Source: Stieleria marina
Lineage (GTDB): Bacteria > Planctomycetota > Planctomycetia > Pirellulales > Pirellulaceae
Length of the DNA: 64,000 nucleotides
Direction: 5' to 3'
Assembly (NCBI GenBank): GCA_007741555.1
Contig: CP036526.1
Span: 4,216,001-4,280,000, forward strand
The notes under the pieces: model-generated
Told to the model about the DNA's origin: nothing
What the model saw: only the letters and a program-made list of their open reading frames with translations
Databases searched by the model: none
Part shown: positions 26,473 through 36,405 of the stretch, one piece after another
How the letters are laid out: each line of letters begins with the position of its first letter
Numbering within the stretch: position 1 is the first letter of the stretch
Program-made: the position numbers and the translations under genes

Positions 26473-27087
26473 CTATTCCTTGTTGGCGTTCGCAACCGGC
26501 CGGCAAACTCGCGGATACGCCAACGTCATTCCGGCCCCGTTGTACCGCGTCAGATGCTCGGGCGCAAAACCGATCGGCTCTGCACCGTGACGCACCACAT
26601 ATGTACTGGCGTAGCAATCTCGCAGCGTTTGGCCTTCGGTATCCGCGCCCAGCCAGATCAAATCCACGACGAAATTGAACGGCCAGCAGATCCACATTAG
26701 TATCCGCAACGTCATGGTGAACAGCGTCGGGCGGCCTCCCTTGGTCGTCACAATCGTCAGCCCAAGCAATCGATAGGCCACCGTGCGAAACCGCGAACGT
26801 TTCAGCGGAGCCAAGTAGACCCAAATGCCAACGATCCATAGCAGCATAAAAATGCCCGACAGATCCAGTGCCGCGCCCAATTTGCTTGCTCCAATACTCT
26901 CGGCCAGAACCATCACGACGCTTCCTAGGACAGCGCCCATCAACAGCAGCACGGCGCCGTCGATGAATACGACCGCAACGCGTTGTGCAAACCCTGCGTA
27001 ATCATCCTTGTCATAGTACACCCCCGTTCCCAGCGATCGATCGACTCTCAGGGCAGGACTCTCAAACACAGAAGGATGTGACACCAA
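26473..27087 (-). CDS. RDD-family membrane protein
   Basis: A 204-residue protein with the RDD signature: AGFAQRVAVVFIDGAVLLL (R...D in the first helix) and RTVAYRLLGLTIV before a second conserved segment. Three to four membrane helices lie near 32-60, 75-97 and 125-145. RDD proteins include sodium-proton antiporters and many uncharacterised membrane proteins; here no partner gene is adjacent. The reading frame starts with TTG at 27087, and a GTG at 27084 is equally possible; the true start is uncertain. Confidence 0.8.
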   Translation of the reverse strand: MVSHPSVFESPALRVDRSLGTGVYYDKDDYAGFAQRVAVVFIDGAVLLLMGAVLGSVVMVLAESIGASKLGAALDLSGIFMLLWIVGIWVYLAPLKRSRFRTVAYRLLGLTIVTTKGGRPTLFTMTLRILMWICWPFNFVVDLIWLGADTEGQTLRDCYASTYVVRHGAEPIGFAPEHLTRYNGAGMTLAYPRVCRPVANANKE

Positions 27088-27311
27088 TCAGGCAGGCCTA
27101 TTGTCTCATACTTTCTGCTCCAAAGCGAAAATTTCGGCACAACGCCTGTCAACTTCGCTGGTGAACGACAGTGCCAGGCATGAACGCGAAACCGTTTGGC
27201 CACACAGATCTTTTGCCGCCCCCCGGCGTGGCTTTTCGACAGCGGTGCCCATCGAATCATCAAAAACCATCGGGCCTGTTGGGATAGCATCCCGTCGCTA
27301 AACTTACTTGG

Positions 27312-28583
27312 ATGACATGGGAACTCTCAAATTTTGGACAGCACCTTTGCGGCGGTAGTGGCATTGGTGAACTGATGGACGACCTCGGCGACGCTTTGGC
27401 TCGCGGTGGTGATCGCATTTGCATGCTGGGCGGTGGACAACCGTCGCACATTCCCGCGATGGATGCGATTTGGAAACGCCGCATCCAAGAAATGGCGTCG
27501 ACCGACGGGGTGCTGGAACAAGTATTAGGCGACTACGAACCGCCGAGCGGAAATCTCGCGTTTCGCCAAGCCGTTGCAGATCTGTTCTCGCAGCAATTTG
27601 GTTGGCCCACGACGACCGACAACATCGGCGTATCCGCCGGCGGGCAAACGGCGTTGTTCTTGCTCTTCAATTCGCTGGCGGGCCAGATGCCTGACGGACG
27701 CCAAAAGAAGATCTTGCTGCCGTTGGTTCCCGAGTACATCGGCTACGCCAGCCAGTCCGTGGGGGGCGAAATGTTTTGTGCCGTCAAACCACGGATCGAA
27801 TTGACCGGTGACCACGAATTCAAATACCGAGTTGATTTTGATCGCTTGACGGTCACCGACGATGTCGCGGCCATTTGCGTTTCGCGGCCAACCAATCCCA
27901 CCGGCAACGTCCTGACCGACGACGAAATCTCGCGATTGGCTTCTTTGGCGGAGCAGCACGAAATCCCCCTGATCATCGACAACGCCTACGGTGCCCCGTT
28001 CCCCGGAGCGATCTTTACCGAAGCGACTCCGATCTGGAACGAACACATCATTCTGACGCTCAGCTTGTCCAAATTGGGACTACCGGCGACACGTACGGGA
28101 ATCGTCGTTGCCCGCGACGAAGTCATTCGGTCGATGTCATCGATGATGTCGATTGTCGGACTGGCCAACACGAACATCGGCCAAGCGATTACGCGTCCCC
28201 TGATTCAAAGCGGCGAAATCCTAAAGCTGAGCCAAGAAGTGATTCAGCCCTTTTACCGCGAAAAATCACTGCGAACTCAGCAGGTCGTTGCCGAAGTCTT
28301 TGACGACGCGTTGCCCTACCGAGTGCATCGCAGCGAAGGAGCGTTCTTTTTATGGATGTGGTTCGAAGGGTTGCCGATCACGTCTCGCGAATTGTATCAA
28401 CGACTGAAGGCTCGCGATGTGTTGGTTGTTCCGGGAAGTTACTTTTTCTTTGGAGTCGACGAATCGCCCTGGCCCCACCGAGACGAATGCATCCGCGTCA
28501 GTTTTACGATGCCAGACGAAGTCGTCGCTGACGGGCTAAAGATAATTGCCGAAGAAGTGGCCCGAGCCTACGCCACAGCCTAA
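27312..28583 (+). CDS. avtA: Valine--pyruvate aminotransferase-like PLP enzyme
   Basis: A 423-residue fold-type I aminotransferase. The opening (MTWELSNFG, SGIGELMDDLGDAL, MLGGGQPSHIPAMDAIW) matches the AvtA branch. PLP-binding features are present: ICVSRPTNPTGN (Asn contact), LIIDNAYGAPFPG (Asp/Tyr for the cofactor) and the Schiff-base lysine in LSLSKLGLPATRTG. ECIRVSF near the end supplies the substrate-carboxylate arginine. AvtA interconverts valine/2-oxoisovalerate with alanine/pyruvate, and length agrees with the family (about 417). It stands alone between divergent neighbours, with a dispersed repeat at its 3' end. Confidence 0.9.
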   Translation: MTWELSNFGQHLCGGSGIGELMDDLGDALARGGDRICMLGGGQPSHIPAMDAIWKRRIQEMASTDGVLEQVLGDYEPPSGNLAFRQAVADLFSQQFGWPTTTDNIGVSAGGQTALFLLFNSLAGQMPDGRQKKILLPLVPEYIGYASQSVGGEMFCAVKPRIELTGDHEFKYRVDFDRLTVTDDVAAICVSRPTNPTGNVLTDDEISRLASLAEQHEIPLIIDNAYGAPFPGAIFTEATPIWNEHIILTLSLSKLGLPATRTGIVVARDEVIRSMSSMMSIVGLANTNIGQAITRPLIQSGEILKLSQEVIQPFYREKSLRTQQVVAEVFDDALPYRVHRSEGAFFLWMWFEGLPITSRELYQRLKARDVLVVPGSYFFFGVDESPWPHRDECIRVSFTMPDEVVADGLKIIAEEVARAYATA

Positions 28584-28619
28584 AGCCCTGCCACCTAGTT
28601 AGCCGCCACATACTTAGCG

Positions 28620-28638
28620 GCTGGCGCTAGCCACGGGC
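28620..28638. repeat. Dispersed intergenic repeat, copy 1
   Basis: The 19-base core GCTGGCGCTAGCCACGGGC occurs here between two convergent stops, and again in both arms of the inverted repeat at 41939-42089. Flanking bases differ. It is not translated. Confidence 0.8.
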
Positions 28639-28672
28639 CAGCAAAACTTGATTGCCACCCAATTCAACCCGC

Positions 28673-29788
28673 TTAATTCAGCCCACACAATTCGCACAGC
28701 AAATGCAGCATGGATTCGATGCTGCTGATTTCGGCGGTCTCTGACGCGGTGTGGTACGACGATGTGGGAAGCTGCAATGTGGTGCCGCGAATCTTGCCGT
28801 CGCCCGCCGACATGAGCCGTCCTAGCTCGGTTCTGCCAACGGACAGTTTCTTTTCGCGAGACTGATTGAGTTCTTCGACATACGTGTCTTTGAATCGATA
28901 CGGAATCTTCAGTCGATCGCACAGACACACCAGTTCGATCGTCAATTCAGCATCAAACGAACTGATCGAATCGCGGTTTCGCAGCACCACCTTCTGTCGT
29001 TCGATTTCGCCCAAATCAGGAAACGGACTCGTATCCAACACGACAAGACGATCCGTCTCGATCGCGTTGCGCTGAAACCATTCCATCGCGAATCGCCAGC
29101 TTCGACCAGCCTCTTCGCCGGCGGTAAACATTGCGGTGCCGCGGAAGCCGCGGCGTATCAGTTCGATCAACATTGCTACCGAAACGACGTTGTCTAACTG
29201 TGCCGACACCAACCCACCATCGATAAACAATCGATCCAAAAACGAAACCGGAAAACCGGGCTGCAGAAATTCCAATCCATCAATCTCGAAGATCAAATTC
29301 TTGCGGCGGGGACACACAAACGAACGTGTGATTGTCCCCTGCCCCAAATAGGATCCCGCGTAGGGCGTATGAGCTTGGACACGCTGACCTTCGAAACGTC
29401 CGGCAATCAAATCCATGAACTGTTCGGAAATCGAATCCCCCGTCAATTCGCCTCGGTTGCCGGCAATGAACGCAGCATATTGAAACTCGTTGGGCCCCGT
29501 GCACAGCAAACCATGCCGGTCGACGTGTGCGGAAAGGTACACGCTATCGGGGTCGGGACCTTGGGCGACCAAAAGCCCGTGGTATCGCTGGACTTCGACG
29601 TCGTACTGCTCCAATTCGCGACGGACGACACGAAAAAAAGCGTCTTCGACACCCACCACCGACGGTTCGCGAACCAGCGCGCGCAGCAGGTGCAGGTACT
29701 CTTCGATTCCTGGGGGCACTTCTTGCAAGGCAGAATTCTTCCGTGTGACCAGTCCAAATGCACTGTATCTGCGGCGTCCTTCGCCCAC
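28673..29788 (-). CDS. M42/M20-like zinc metallopeptidase
   Basis: A 371-residue protein with the metal-ligand pattern of M42 aminopeptidases: SAHVDRHG (H, D), AQLDNVVS (D), TAGEEAGRS (catalytic Glu and ligand), VLDTSPFPD (Asp) and SSYHTASET (His). All ligands are present, so activity is likely. The GTG start at 29788 is weak; a TTG at 29728 preceded by GGAAG is an alternative that would drop 20 residues. It begins 15 bases after the stop of the upstream MacB-like gene and so is very likely the last gene of the efflux cluster. The link between a peptidase and the exporter is inference: it may process an exported or imported peptide. Confidence 0.83.
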   Translation of the reverse strand: MGEGRRRYSAFGLVTRKNSALQEVPPGIEEYLHLLRALVREPSVVGVEDAFFRVVRRELEQYDVEVQRYHGLLVAQGPDPDSVYLSAHVDRHGLLCTGPNEFQYAAFIAGNRGELTGDSISEQFMDLIAGRFEGQRVQAHTPYAGSYLGQGTITRSFVCPRRKNLIFEIDGLEFLQPGFPVSFLDRLFIDGGLVSAQLDNVVSVAMLIELIRRGFRGTAMFTAGEEAGRSWRFAMEWFQRNAIETDRLVVLDTSPFPDLGEIERQKVVLRNRDSISSFDAELTIELVCLCDRLKIPYRFKDTYVEELNQSREKKLSVGRTELGRLMSAGDGKIRGTTLQLPTSSYHTASETAEISSIESMLHLLCELCGLN

Positions 29789-29803
29789 AGAGATCGGGCC
29801 AAA

Positions 29804-31915
29804 CTACCCGACGTGACGCAGTGCATCGATAGGACTCATCGCCGCCGCTCGCATCGCCGGATAGAGTCCAAACACCACGCCGACCGTGACAGAGATACCA
29901 AATGCGATCGGGATTGACCAAGGGATAATGATCGGTTCCATCGACTGAATGGTTTCGGGCAGCGATTCCATGAGTTCGGGAAAACTGGTGTTCAGGAACC
30001 AGCGAAACAACTCCAACGCCTTGCGACACGTGATCCCGCCCAGGATTCCCGTGATCCCGCCCGCGACGGACAGCAGAATGGTTTCGATCAAAAACTGCCG
30101 CGTAATGTCACGCTTGCGAGCCCCCAGAGCCCGCCGAATGCCGATTTCGCGAGTTCGCTCGGTCACAGTGGCCAGCATAATGTTCATGATTCCGATCCCG
30201 CCTACCAGCAGCGAGATCCCTGCCAGCAAACCCATCATCGCCATAAACATGAGCCGCGTGTTTTTGGCCTGTTCCAGCAGTTTCAACGGGACACCGATCT
30301 CGAAATCGTCATACAAGTGAGTGCGTTTCAGGGCTTGTTCGACGGCCTGGCCGGTCGCGATCGCATCGTCCTGATTCTTTAGACGCAGCGTCACTTGCGA
30401 AATCGCCCGCCCGCCGTTGTTGCCCACCGAGTACGCTTCCCCAAAACGAATCCAGTACGTTTCCAAAGGCACGTACACATTGTCAGAAAAGTCCTGACGC
30501 CGGCTGGTGTCAGCCACGCTGTCCATTTCCGCTCGCGGTGCGACCACACCGACGACGCGAAAGAAATCATCAAAAATGTGAATTGATTTTCCGATCGGGT
30601 CTTCGTGTTTGAACAACGATCGCGCCACATCGCTGGACAGCACGCAGACGTTGGCTTTGTTTTCATTGTCGGCGTCGATCAAGAAACGCCCTTGCGACAC
30701 GTGCAACGAATACAGATCGCGGTACTCGGGGGTGCAAGCGTTGATTTCGCCCAACACCAATCGATCCGCGTAGCGAAATTCACGTTGGGTCCGTCGATAA
30801 AAAGGAATGGCCAAGTCGACCGACGGGATATTTTCTTTCAGATGCCAGCAGTCTTCTTCGGTAAGCCCGTAGAAGTAAATCTTTTTGCCTTGCAGCTGAT
30901 CGGACGACGGACGCGACGTCGTCACAATGATGTTGTTGGCACCCAATTCCTGAATCTGCGAATTCGCTTTGGCCGCGATGCCTTCGCTGATCGCCAGCAA
31001 CCAAATCACGCTGGCGACGCCAATAAAAATGCCCAAGATCGTCAGCAGCGAACGCAATGGATGCATCAAAAGCGTTTTCAGCCCCACACGCAAATCTCGC
31101 GCTCGCAACCGTAGCTGCGATGGACGCCCTGTCCGCGGCATCACGTGGTCTTCGCGTCGACCATCGCTCGGTGGCCGCACTCGCTGGTCGACTTCGATCA
31201 CTCCGTCGCGAAGTCGCACGATTCGGCGAGCCCGTTCGGCCACTTCTTCCTCGTGCGTGACCATCACGATCGTGGTGCCCTTTTCGTTCAGATCATCGAA
31301 AAGGTCCAGAATCTCTTCGGTCGTCGCGGTATCCAGATTTCCGGTTGCTTCATCGGCCAAGATGAACTCGGGCTGATTGATCAAACTACGTGCGATGCCA
31401 GCACGCTGCTGCTGTCCACCAGAGAGCTCCGTCGGACGGTGATCGGTTCGTTGATTCAGACCGACCAGGGACGCCAAATCGTTGGTCCGATTGCGGTCGT
31501 CTGCGGTCATGCCGCCGTTGTACGTCAGCGGGACTTCGATATTCTCCAGCACGTCCAACTGTGGCAGCAGATTGTAGGCTTGGAAAACAAAACCAATGCG
31601 CTGAGCGCGGATCTTGGACAGTTCGTCGTCCGTCAATTCAGAAACATCGCAGTCGCCGATCTTGTAGACACCGGACGTCGCCGAATCCAATCCGCCTAAC
31701 AGATTCAGCAGCGTACTCTTGCCAGATCCCGATGGCCCCATGATGGCGACGTAGTCCCCTTTGGGAACCACCATGTCGATGCCCTTGAGGACATGCACGA
31801 CTTCGCTGCCAAGATCATAGTCCTTGCGCAGATCCGAAATGCTCAGCGCAGCTTCGCGCTGGCTGTCGCCGGATTCCGCGTCAGTCGCGTTCGTTTCGGG
31901 CTCTTTTTTCAGCAT
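29804..31915 (-). CDS. MacB-like ABC transporter, ATPase fused to permease
   Basis: A 703-residue fusion. The ATPase has Walker A GPSGSGKST (60-68), signature LSGGQ (164-168), Walker B FILADEAT (184-191) and the switch His in MVTHEEEVA. A linker leads to a MacB_PCD/FtsX permease: first membrane helix near 290-310 (LRSLLTILGIFIGVASVIW), a large periplasmic domain of about 250 residues, then three C-terminal helices (LLAGISLLVGGIGIMNIML, GITGILGGITC, IPIAFGISVTVGVVFGLYP) with the typical EIGIRRALGA loop. Same architecture and order as E. coli MacB. Genes for an HlyD-type adaptor and a TolC-like protein lie upstream in the same direction, giving a complete tripartite exporter; substrate unknown. 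Confidence 0.93.
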   Translation of the reverse strand: MLKKEPETNATDAESGDSQREAALSISDLRKDYDLGSEVVHVLKGIDMVVPKGDYVAIMGPSGSGKSTLLNLLGGLDSATSGVYKIGDCDVSELTDDELSKIRAQRIGFVFQAYNLLPQLDVLENIEVPLTYNGGMTADDRNRTNDLASLVGLNQRTDHRPTELSGGQQQRAGIARSLINQPEFILADEATGNLDTATTEEILDLFDDLNEKGTTIVMVTHEEEVAERARRIVRLRDGVIEVDQRVRPPSDGRREDHVMPRTGRPSQLRLRARDLRVGLKTLLMHPLRSLLTILGIFIGVASVIWLLAISEGIAAKANSQIQELGANNIIVTTSRPSSDQLQGKKIYFYGLTEEDCWHLKENIPSVDLAIPFYRRTQREFRYADRLVLGEINACTPEYRDLYSLHVSQGRFLIDADNENKANVCVLSSDVARSLFKHEDPIGKSIHIFDDFFRVVGVVAPRAEMDSVADTSRRQDFSDNVYVPLETYWIRFGEAYSVGNNGGRAISQVTLRLKNQDDAIATGQAVEQALKRTHLYDDFEIGVPLKLLEQAKNTRLMFMAMMGLLAGISLLVGGIGIMNIMLATVTERTREIGIRRALGARKRDITRQFLIETILLSVAGGITGILGGITCRKALELFRWFLNTSFPELMESLPETIQSMEPIIIPWSIPIAFGISVTVGVVFGLYPAMRAAAMSPIDALRHVG

Positions 31916-32148
31916 GTGACTCGGGGGCGAAATGATTCACTCTTTCGGTAAATACCGTCTTGATAGACCCCAAGGAAGCGAACAGGCTGCAAACGCGGCA
32001 CGGCCCCACATTCTGACGGTCTGCGGGAATCACGACGGAAGACACCGATTTGATCTCAGCCATTCCGACTTGGCAAACCACGCCATTTGGCGTGGCTCGA
32101 ATCTCCAAGCTCGAGTCTCCAACGCGTCGCAAGACCCTGGATCCCCGA

Positions 32149-33618
32149 CTATTCCTGTTCGGGGAGTTCCAATAGTTCCAGCACGGTCGGGTCAGTGACA
32201 TTGAGCACGATGCTCTCGCCATCGGACAACCCATCTTCGATGATCAAATCGGTTTCGTTTGCGATTCCGACCGTCACTTCGCGAGTTTCGACGCCGCCAG
32301 CAGCCAGTGGTACCGCACAGAAGAATTCTTCACCGCGTTGCACAATCGCTTCGATGGGAACTTGCAACGCGTTATCGATCGCGTCGACCAACAAGTTGAC
32401 TTCGGCAGTCATGCCCGGTCGCAAATCAGACGGTGGCGCGTCGACTTCGATCATCACTTCGTATTCTTTGACGTGCGACATGTAAGCACTGATCGGCGGC
32501 AGAGGATACTCGCTGACTTCGATGACGGTGCCGGTCAAAGGCAGCTCGGGCATCGCGTCCAATTTTAGATCCGCCGTCTGGCCAATTTTGATAAAACCAA
32601 TTCGCGATTCGTGAACCTTGGCCGTCACCTGCATTTTCTTTGGATCAGGCAGCTGAATGATCGCCTGTCGTTCGCGAACCGGCATGCCTTCTTCGATCAA
32701 CACACCAGAACTGCTGGAACGGCTCCGTTTGTTGGCGTACACGACTTGCCCGGCAATCGGAGCGTGGATCATGCACTTTGTAATTTGGTCTTCGTATTCA
32801 GCAAGTTGCTTTTGGTCTAATTCCAACGTTTTTCGGCGCGACTGCAATTTGGCGGTCGCGGTTCGGATCGCTGCCTTGAGCTGAGTCAACATTTTTTCAC
32901 GCGTAAACTTGCTCAGCACTTCCAACTTGGTCTCAGCCACGCCCAGTTCTTGCTTGGCCTTTTCCAGAGCGAACATGTCCGCTTCCAGTTGGGCTTCGGG
33001 GATGTACCCGCGTTCGGCCAATCGCTTGCTGTAGGTGATGTACTCTTGGGCGCGTCGCTTGTTTTCTTCGGCGACAAACACGGAGCTTTGCTGCGAAGCA
33101 AGTTGCTCTTTAAACGTGCCTTCGTCGTATTCGCTCAGCGCCAACCGAGCGGAATCCAAGGTCGCTTCCGCTTCGATCACGGCCGCTTCGCTATTGCTGC
33201 TGACGATCTGCTGCTGGATCAATTGATTTTGGAGTTGCGAATCATCTAGACGCACCAAGAAGTCGCCTTTCTCCACCCACGAACCTTCGGGAACGATTTC
33301 CAAGATATTCACGGCTGATGACGATGTCCGGCCACGCACTTGGCAGCGAACTTCAATATTGCTGGAGCTCTGGATTTCGCCGCGTTCCAATACGCTATGC
33401 ACGAACGGTGCCCGAACGGCTTGCGTCATCAGCACATCCAATTCGACGGTTTCGTCCATGAACCCGCCCAGCAGGTTCGAAATTCCGCCGACCAAAAAGT
33501 GGCCGACTAATCCCATTGCAAGGACCACACCAATGCCCAAGGCAAGCGGTGAGGTGATGGCGCCACGGCGGCAATCGGCTGTGCGTGTTGCGAACGACCA
33601 ACTGGCTGATGAATTCAT
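32149..33618 (-). CDS. HlyD/MacA-type efflux adaptor
   Basis: A 489-residue periplasmic adaptor from ATG 33618; the frame opens with GTG at 33660 but the 14 extra residues are not convincing. One N-terminal helix (ALGIGVVLAMGLVGHFLVGG) anchors it. Then a lipoyl-like half (RGRTSSSAVNILEIVPEGSW), a long coiled-coil hairpin of about 150 residues (EAAVIEAEATLDSARLAL to QLAEYEDQITKC), the second lipoyl half (MIHAPIAGQVVYANKR) and a beta-barrel domain. The long hairpin and the MacB and TolC neighbours identify the membrane fusion protein that connects pump and outer-membrane channel. Distance to the MacB start is about 230 bp. Confidence 0.9.
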   Translation of the reverse strand: MNSSASWSFATRTADCRRGAITSPLALGIGVVLAMGLVGHFLVGGISNLLGGFMDETVELDVLMTQAVRAPFVHSVLERGEIQSSSNIEVRCQVRGRTSSSAVNILEIVPEGSWVEKGDFLVRLDDSQLQNQLIQQQIVSSNSEAAVIEAEATLDSARLALSEYDEGTFKEQLASQQSSVFVAEENKRRAQEYITYSKRLAERGYIPEAQLEADMFALEKAKQELGVAETKLEVLSKFTREKMLTQLKAAIRTATAKLQSRRKTLELDQKQLAEYEDQITKCMIHAPIAGQVVYANKRSRSSSSGVLIEEGMPVRERQAIIQLPDPKKMQVTAKVHESRIGFIKIGQTADLKLDAMPELPLTGTVIEVSEYPLPPISAYMSHVKEYEVMIEVDAPPSDLRPGMTAEVNLLVDAIDNALQVPIEAIVQRGEEFFCAVPLAAGGVETREVTVGIANETDLIIEDGLSDGESIVLNVTDPTVLELLELPEQE

Positions 33619-33834
33619 CAGTGACAGGCCTTTGTAGGAGAGACTGGGGGGAGGGATCACTGAAGGTGGGACAGTGTGTGATCCCGGCGGGTGGGTCGTC
33701 TAAGTATAGTCGATTGCTGAACGTCTGTCAGCATCGAAGCTCAGGCGGGCAGGGTAACTCGAAGGTTACATTTTTGCATTGTTTCAAAGCGTCCAGAAGT
33801 TGAATTCTCGGCAGATTTACGGCTCCGCGACCAG

Positions 33835-36405
33835 TTATCTGTCTTCGTCGATCATTCCCAACTCATCCAGAGTGTTCGGATCAGCTAGCTTCAGTGGCGA
33901 ATTTATTCCCAATGGTCCAGCCGGATCGACCGGAAGTCCGTCGCCGTAAGCTTCGCCATTCGGCAATCCGGGCGTATTTTCTGCTTGCACTTCGCCGGTA
34001 TCGATCCACACTCCCGTCGGGTCCAGTTCCATGGTGCCCATCTCAAAATCCAACAGCACTCGCAGCACTTCATAGCTGACCCAGACGTTCAACAAATCAT
34101 TTTGGGCGTCCAGCAAATCCGTCAAAGCCGACACAAGGTCACGCGCGGACGTGGGCGACGCCTTGGCTTGTTGGCCGACACGCACGGGTGGGTTCAGTCG
34201 AAGCCGTGCCAAGTCAACCTGCGAGATCGCGACTTGCACCGCCGTCCGTCGAACTTCCAAGTTGATCTGGCTGAGTTCGATGATTCGCAAAGTGTTTCGC
34301 AAACTCTGCGTCACGCGATCCTCGAACAGCATGTAGTCGCGCCGCGATCGCTGGTAATCGATCAACGATTCACGATAACGATTACGTTCGGCCAACCGGG
34401 CCGTCGGCGAATCAAATTCGATTCCCAAACGAAGGCGACTGTTGTCGGTTTCGAAATCAGTGACGCGTCCCGCTGGGGTGCCGATTTGACCATCGACGAC
34501 GACATCCAAGTTGCTCTTCAGGTCGTTGGCAAAGAATTCGATCTTACGCCACGAGTCGACCAAATTGGCGCGAGCGTTCATCCAGTCCAGACGATTCAGC
34601 CGAGCAACATCGACTGCTTCGGGCGCCGTAATACTGACCGGCGGCAAACTGATTCCTTGCAGCCGAATCTCGGCATGCACCAACGACAACTCTAAAAGTA
34701 AATCCGACAGTGTCGCCGCCAGATCAATGGTACTGTCGATGCTTTCGGACAATCCGCCGTCTTTGCCGTCTTCACTTTTGTTCTTCGAGTCTTCTTTTTC
34801 GGCCACCTGATCAGAGCTCTTTCCAAGCGATTGACTCAGTTCCGCCGTCTTTGCGATGTCGGCTTTGATCTGCGGAAGTCGCATACTCAGGAAGTCGATT
34901 CGCTTCATCAACCCTTTTTCGTCATACACTCTTGGATCGACATCGGCGCCAGTGCTACGAATCCGCGCGCCGACTAGAGCGATCGCTTTGCGACGGCCCG
35001 GAAGTTTGTCATCTAGCTTTTCCAAGTCAGCATCGGCGGCCGCGATCCTTTCTTCCAATCGCTCCGACAACTCGCCAATCCGCGATTTGGTGCGATCGAT
35101 CAATTCCTGCGTCGGCTCTTCGGCGCCCTGGCGTGCTTCCAGCAGGATGTCGGCCAGTTCGTTTTGCATCGCGCTGAGATCCGGGTGGATCAAAACGAAT
35201 CGGTCCAACAATGAATCGGCAATCTCCAGCGGCAAATCGGGCGGCAATCCCAGCTCAATTTTGAAATCATCAACGCGGCTTTCGTAAGCTGCCTTCGATG
35301 CCAGCTGGCTACTCTGTGCGTTTAGCAACGCCTGACGCGCTTGGTCGACTTGCAATCGATTGGCAATTCGGTTCGCGGCAAACTGAGCTTCCAATTGCGC
35401 CAAACTGTCTCGCAGCGCGGCGATGTTTGCATCTTGGTTGCGAATTTGCTGCTGGTCCTGCAGCAGTCCCAAGTAACCCGATGCACTCGCCGCTCCGTTA
35501 CGGCCACTGGGAAAACCCGCGATCACGCCCAAGCCATTTTGCCCGACATTGTTGGCCAGCGACGGACCGCTTCCTGAGTTTCGGCCCGTGATAATGTCGA
35601 CGTAGAACCCTTGCCGGAACTGCTGCATCTGACGCACATTGGCCAGCAAGTTTCGTTCGGTTTGGGTTAACTGTTCCAACACTCGAGCACGGCCGCCAAG
35701 TCGCAACAGCGGTTGGACCAATGAAAAGTTCAGGGTCGATGTCAGTGCATCACTGCCGCTGCCCCATGAATCCCAGACCAACGAATTGGCTAGCCCGACG
35801 ACCATCTCGCCGCCGGTCGCCGTCAGTTTGTTGAACCCGACTCCCGAGTTCAACGCGGATTGCGAAAGCTGACCGGCATCGCGACCGCGAAAGTCTTGGC
35901 CAAAATCGCTGCCGGCAAAGAACTGATGGTCAAACCGAAATCGCTCGAACGTGACGTCTAAAGCGGAAAGGTACAGCGTTTCGAGATTGTTCTGATACTG
36001 ACGCGAGTGCAACCGCGCCACTTGCATGGCATCTCGCAAGTCCAGCTTGATCTTGCCTTCGTCGGCTCCCGGCAAAGACTGCATCCACAGGGCCGGTTCA
36101 ACGCTGCCGAGACGTCCATTTTGGTTCCAGTGGGGATAGCCTTTTTTGCCGTCGACACAAACCATCAATCGATGCGAGCGTGCATCGTCGGGCGGCATCG
36201 GCGGACAGTCCACCGCGTTGGGGTCCGCCATTCGCGAATCGGCTCGCGCATAGATCGAACCGTGGTCCAAGTGACCGCCTTTTTCCGCGATCACGCAATC
36301 GACTTCCTGGTCCGCGTCTTTGCGAAAATAGTGACGCGAGCAACCCTCGGCACTGACCATGAGTACCGTCGCAGCGATTCCGATCGTCAACCTTCGCTTC
36401 TTCAT
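33835..36405 (-). CDS. TolC-family outer-membrane efflux protein
   Basis: About 856 residues from ATG 36405 (GTG 36423 is the first frame-open codon). The signal MKKRRLTIGIAATVLMVSAEGC ends in an imperfect lipobox, so a lipoprotein is possible. Two OEP-like segments are visible, with long helices such as DANIAALRDSLAQLEAQFAA and RTAVQVAISQVDLARLRLNP. A Lys/Asp/Ser-rich insertion (SSDQVAEKEDSKNKSEDGKD) and a long coiled-coil region make it much longer than E. coli TolC (about 470). It is the first gene of the leftward cluster with the adaptor, ABC pump and peptidase. Confidence 0.87.
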   Translation of the reverse strand: MKKRRLTIGIAATVLMVSAEGCSRHYFRKDADQEVDCVIAEKGGHLDHGSIYARADSRMADPNAVDCPPMPPDDARSHRLMVCVDGKKGYPHWNQNGRLGSVEPALWMQSLPGADEGKIKLDLRDAMQVARLHSRQYQNNLETLYLSALDVTFERFRFDHQFFAGSDFGQDFRGRDAGQLSQSALNSGVGFNKLTATGGEMVVGLANSLVWDSWGSGSDALTSTLNFSLVQPLLRLGGRARVLEQLTQTERNLLANVRQMQQFRQGFYVDIITGRNSGSGPSLANNVGQNGLGVIAGFPSGRNGAASASGYLGLLQDQQQIRNQDANIAALRDSLAQLEAQFAANRIANRLQVDQARQALLNAQSSQLASKAAYESRVDDFKIELGLPPDLPLEIADSLLDRFVLIHPDLSAMQNELADILLEARQGAEEPTQELIDRTKSRIGELSERLEERIAAADADLEKLDDKLPGRRKAIALVGARIRSTGADVDPRVYDEKGLMKRIDFLSMRLPQIKADIAKTAELSQSLGKSSDQVAEKEDSKNKSEDGKDGGLSESIDSTIDLAATLSDLLLELSLVHAEIRLQGISLPPVSITAPEAVDVARLNRLDWMNARANLVDSWRKIEFFANDLKSNLDVVVDGQIGTPAGRVTDFETDNSRLRLGIEFDSPTARLAERNRYRESLIDYQRSRRDYMLFEDRVTQSLRNTLRIIELSQINLEVRRTAVQVAISQVDLARLRLNPPVRVGQQAKASPTSARDLVSALTDLLDAQNDLLNVWVSYEVLRVLLDFEMGTMELDPTGVWIDTGEVQAENTPGLPNGEAYGDGLPVDPAGPLGINSPLKLADPNTLDELGMIDEDR

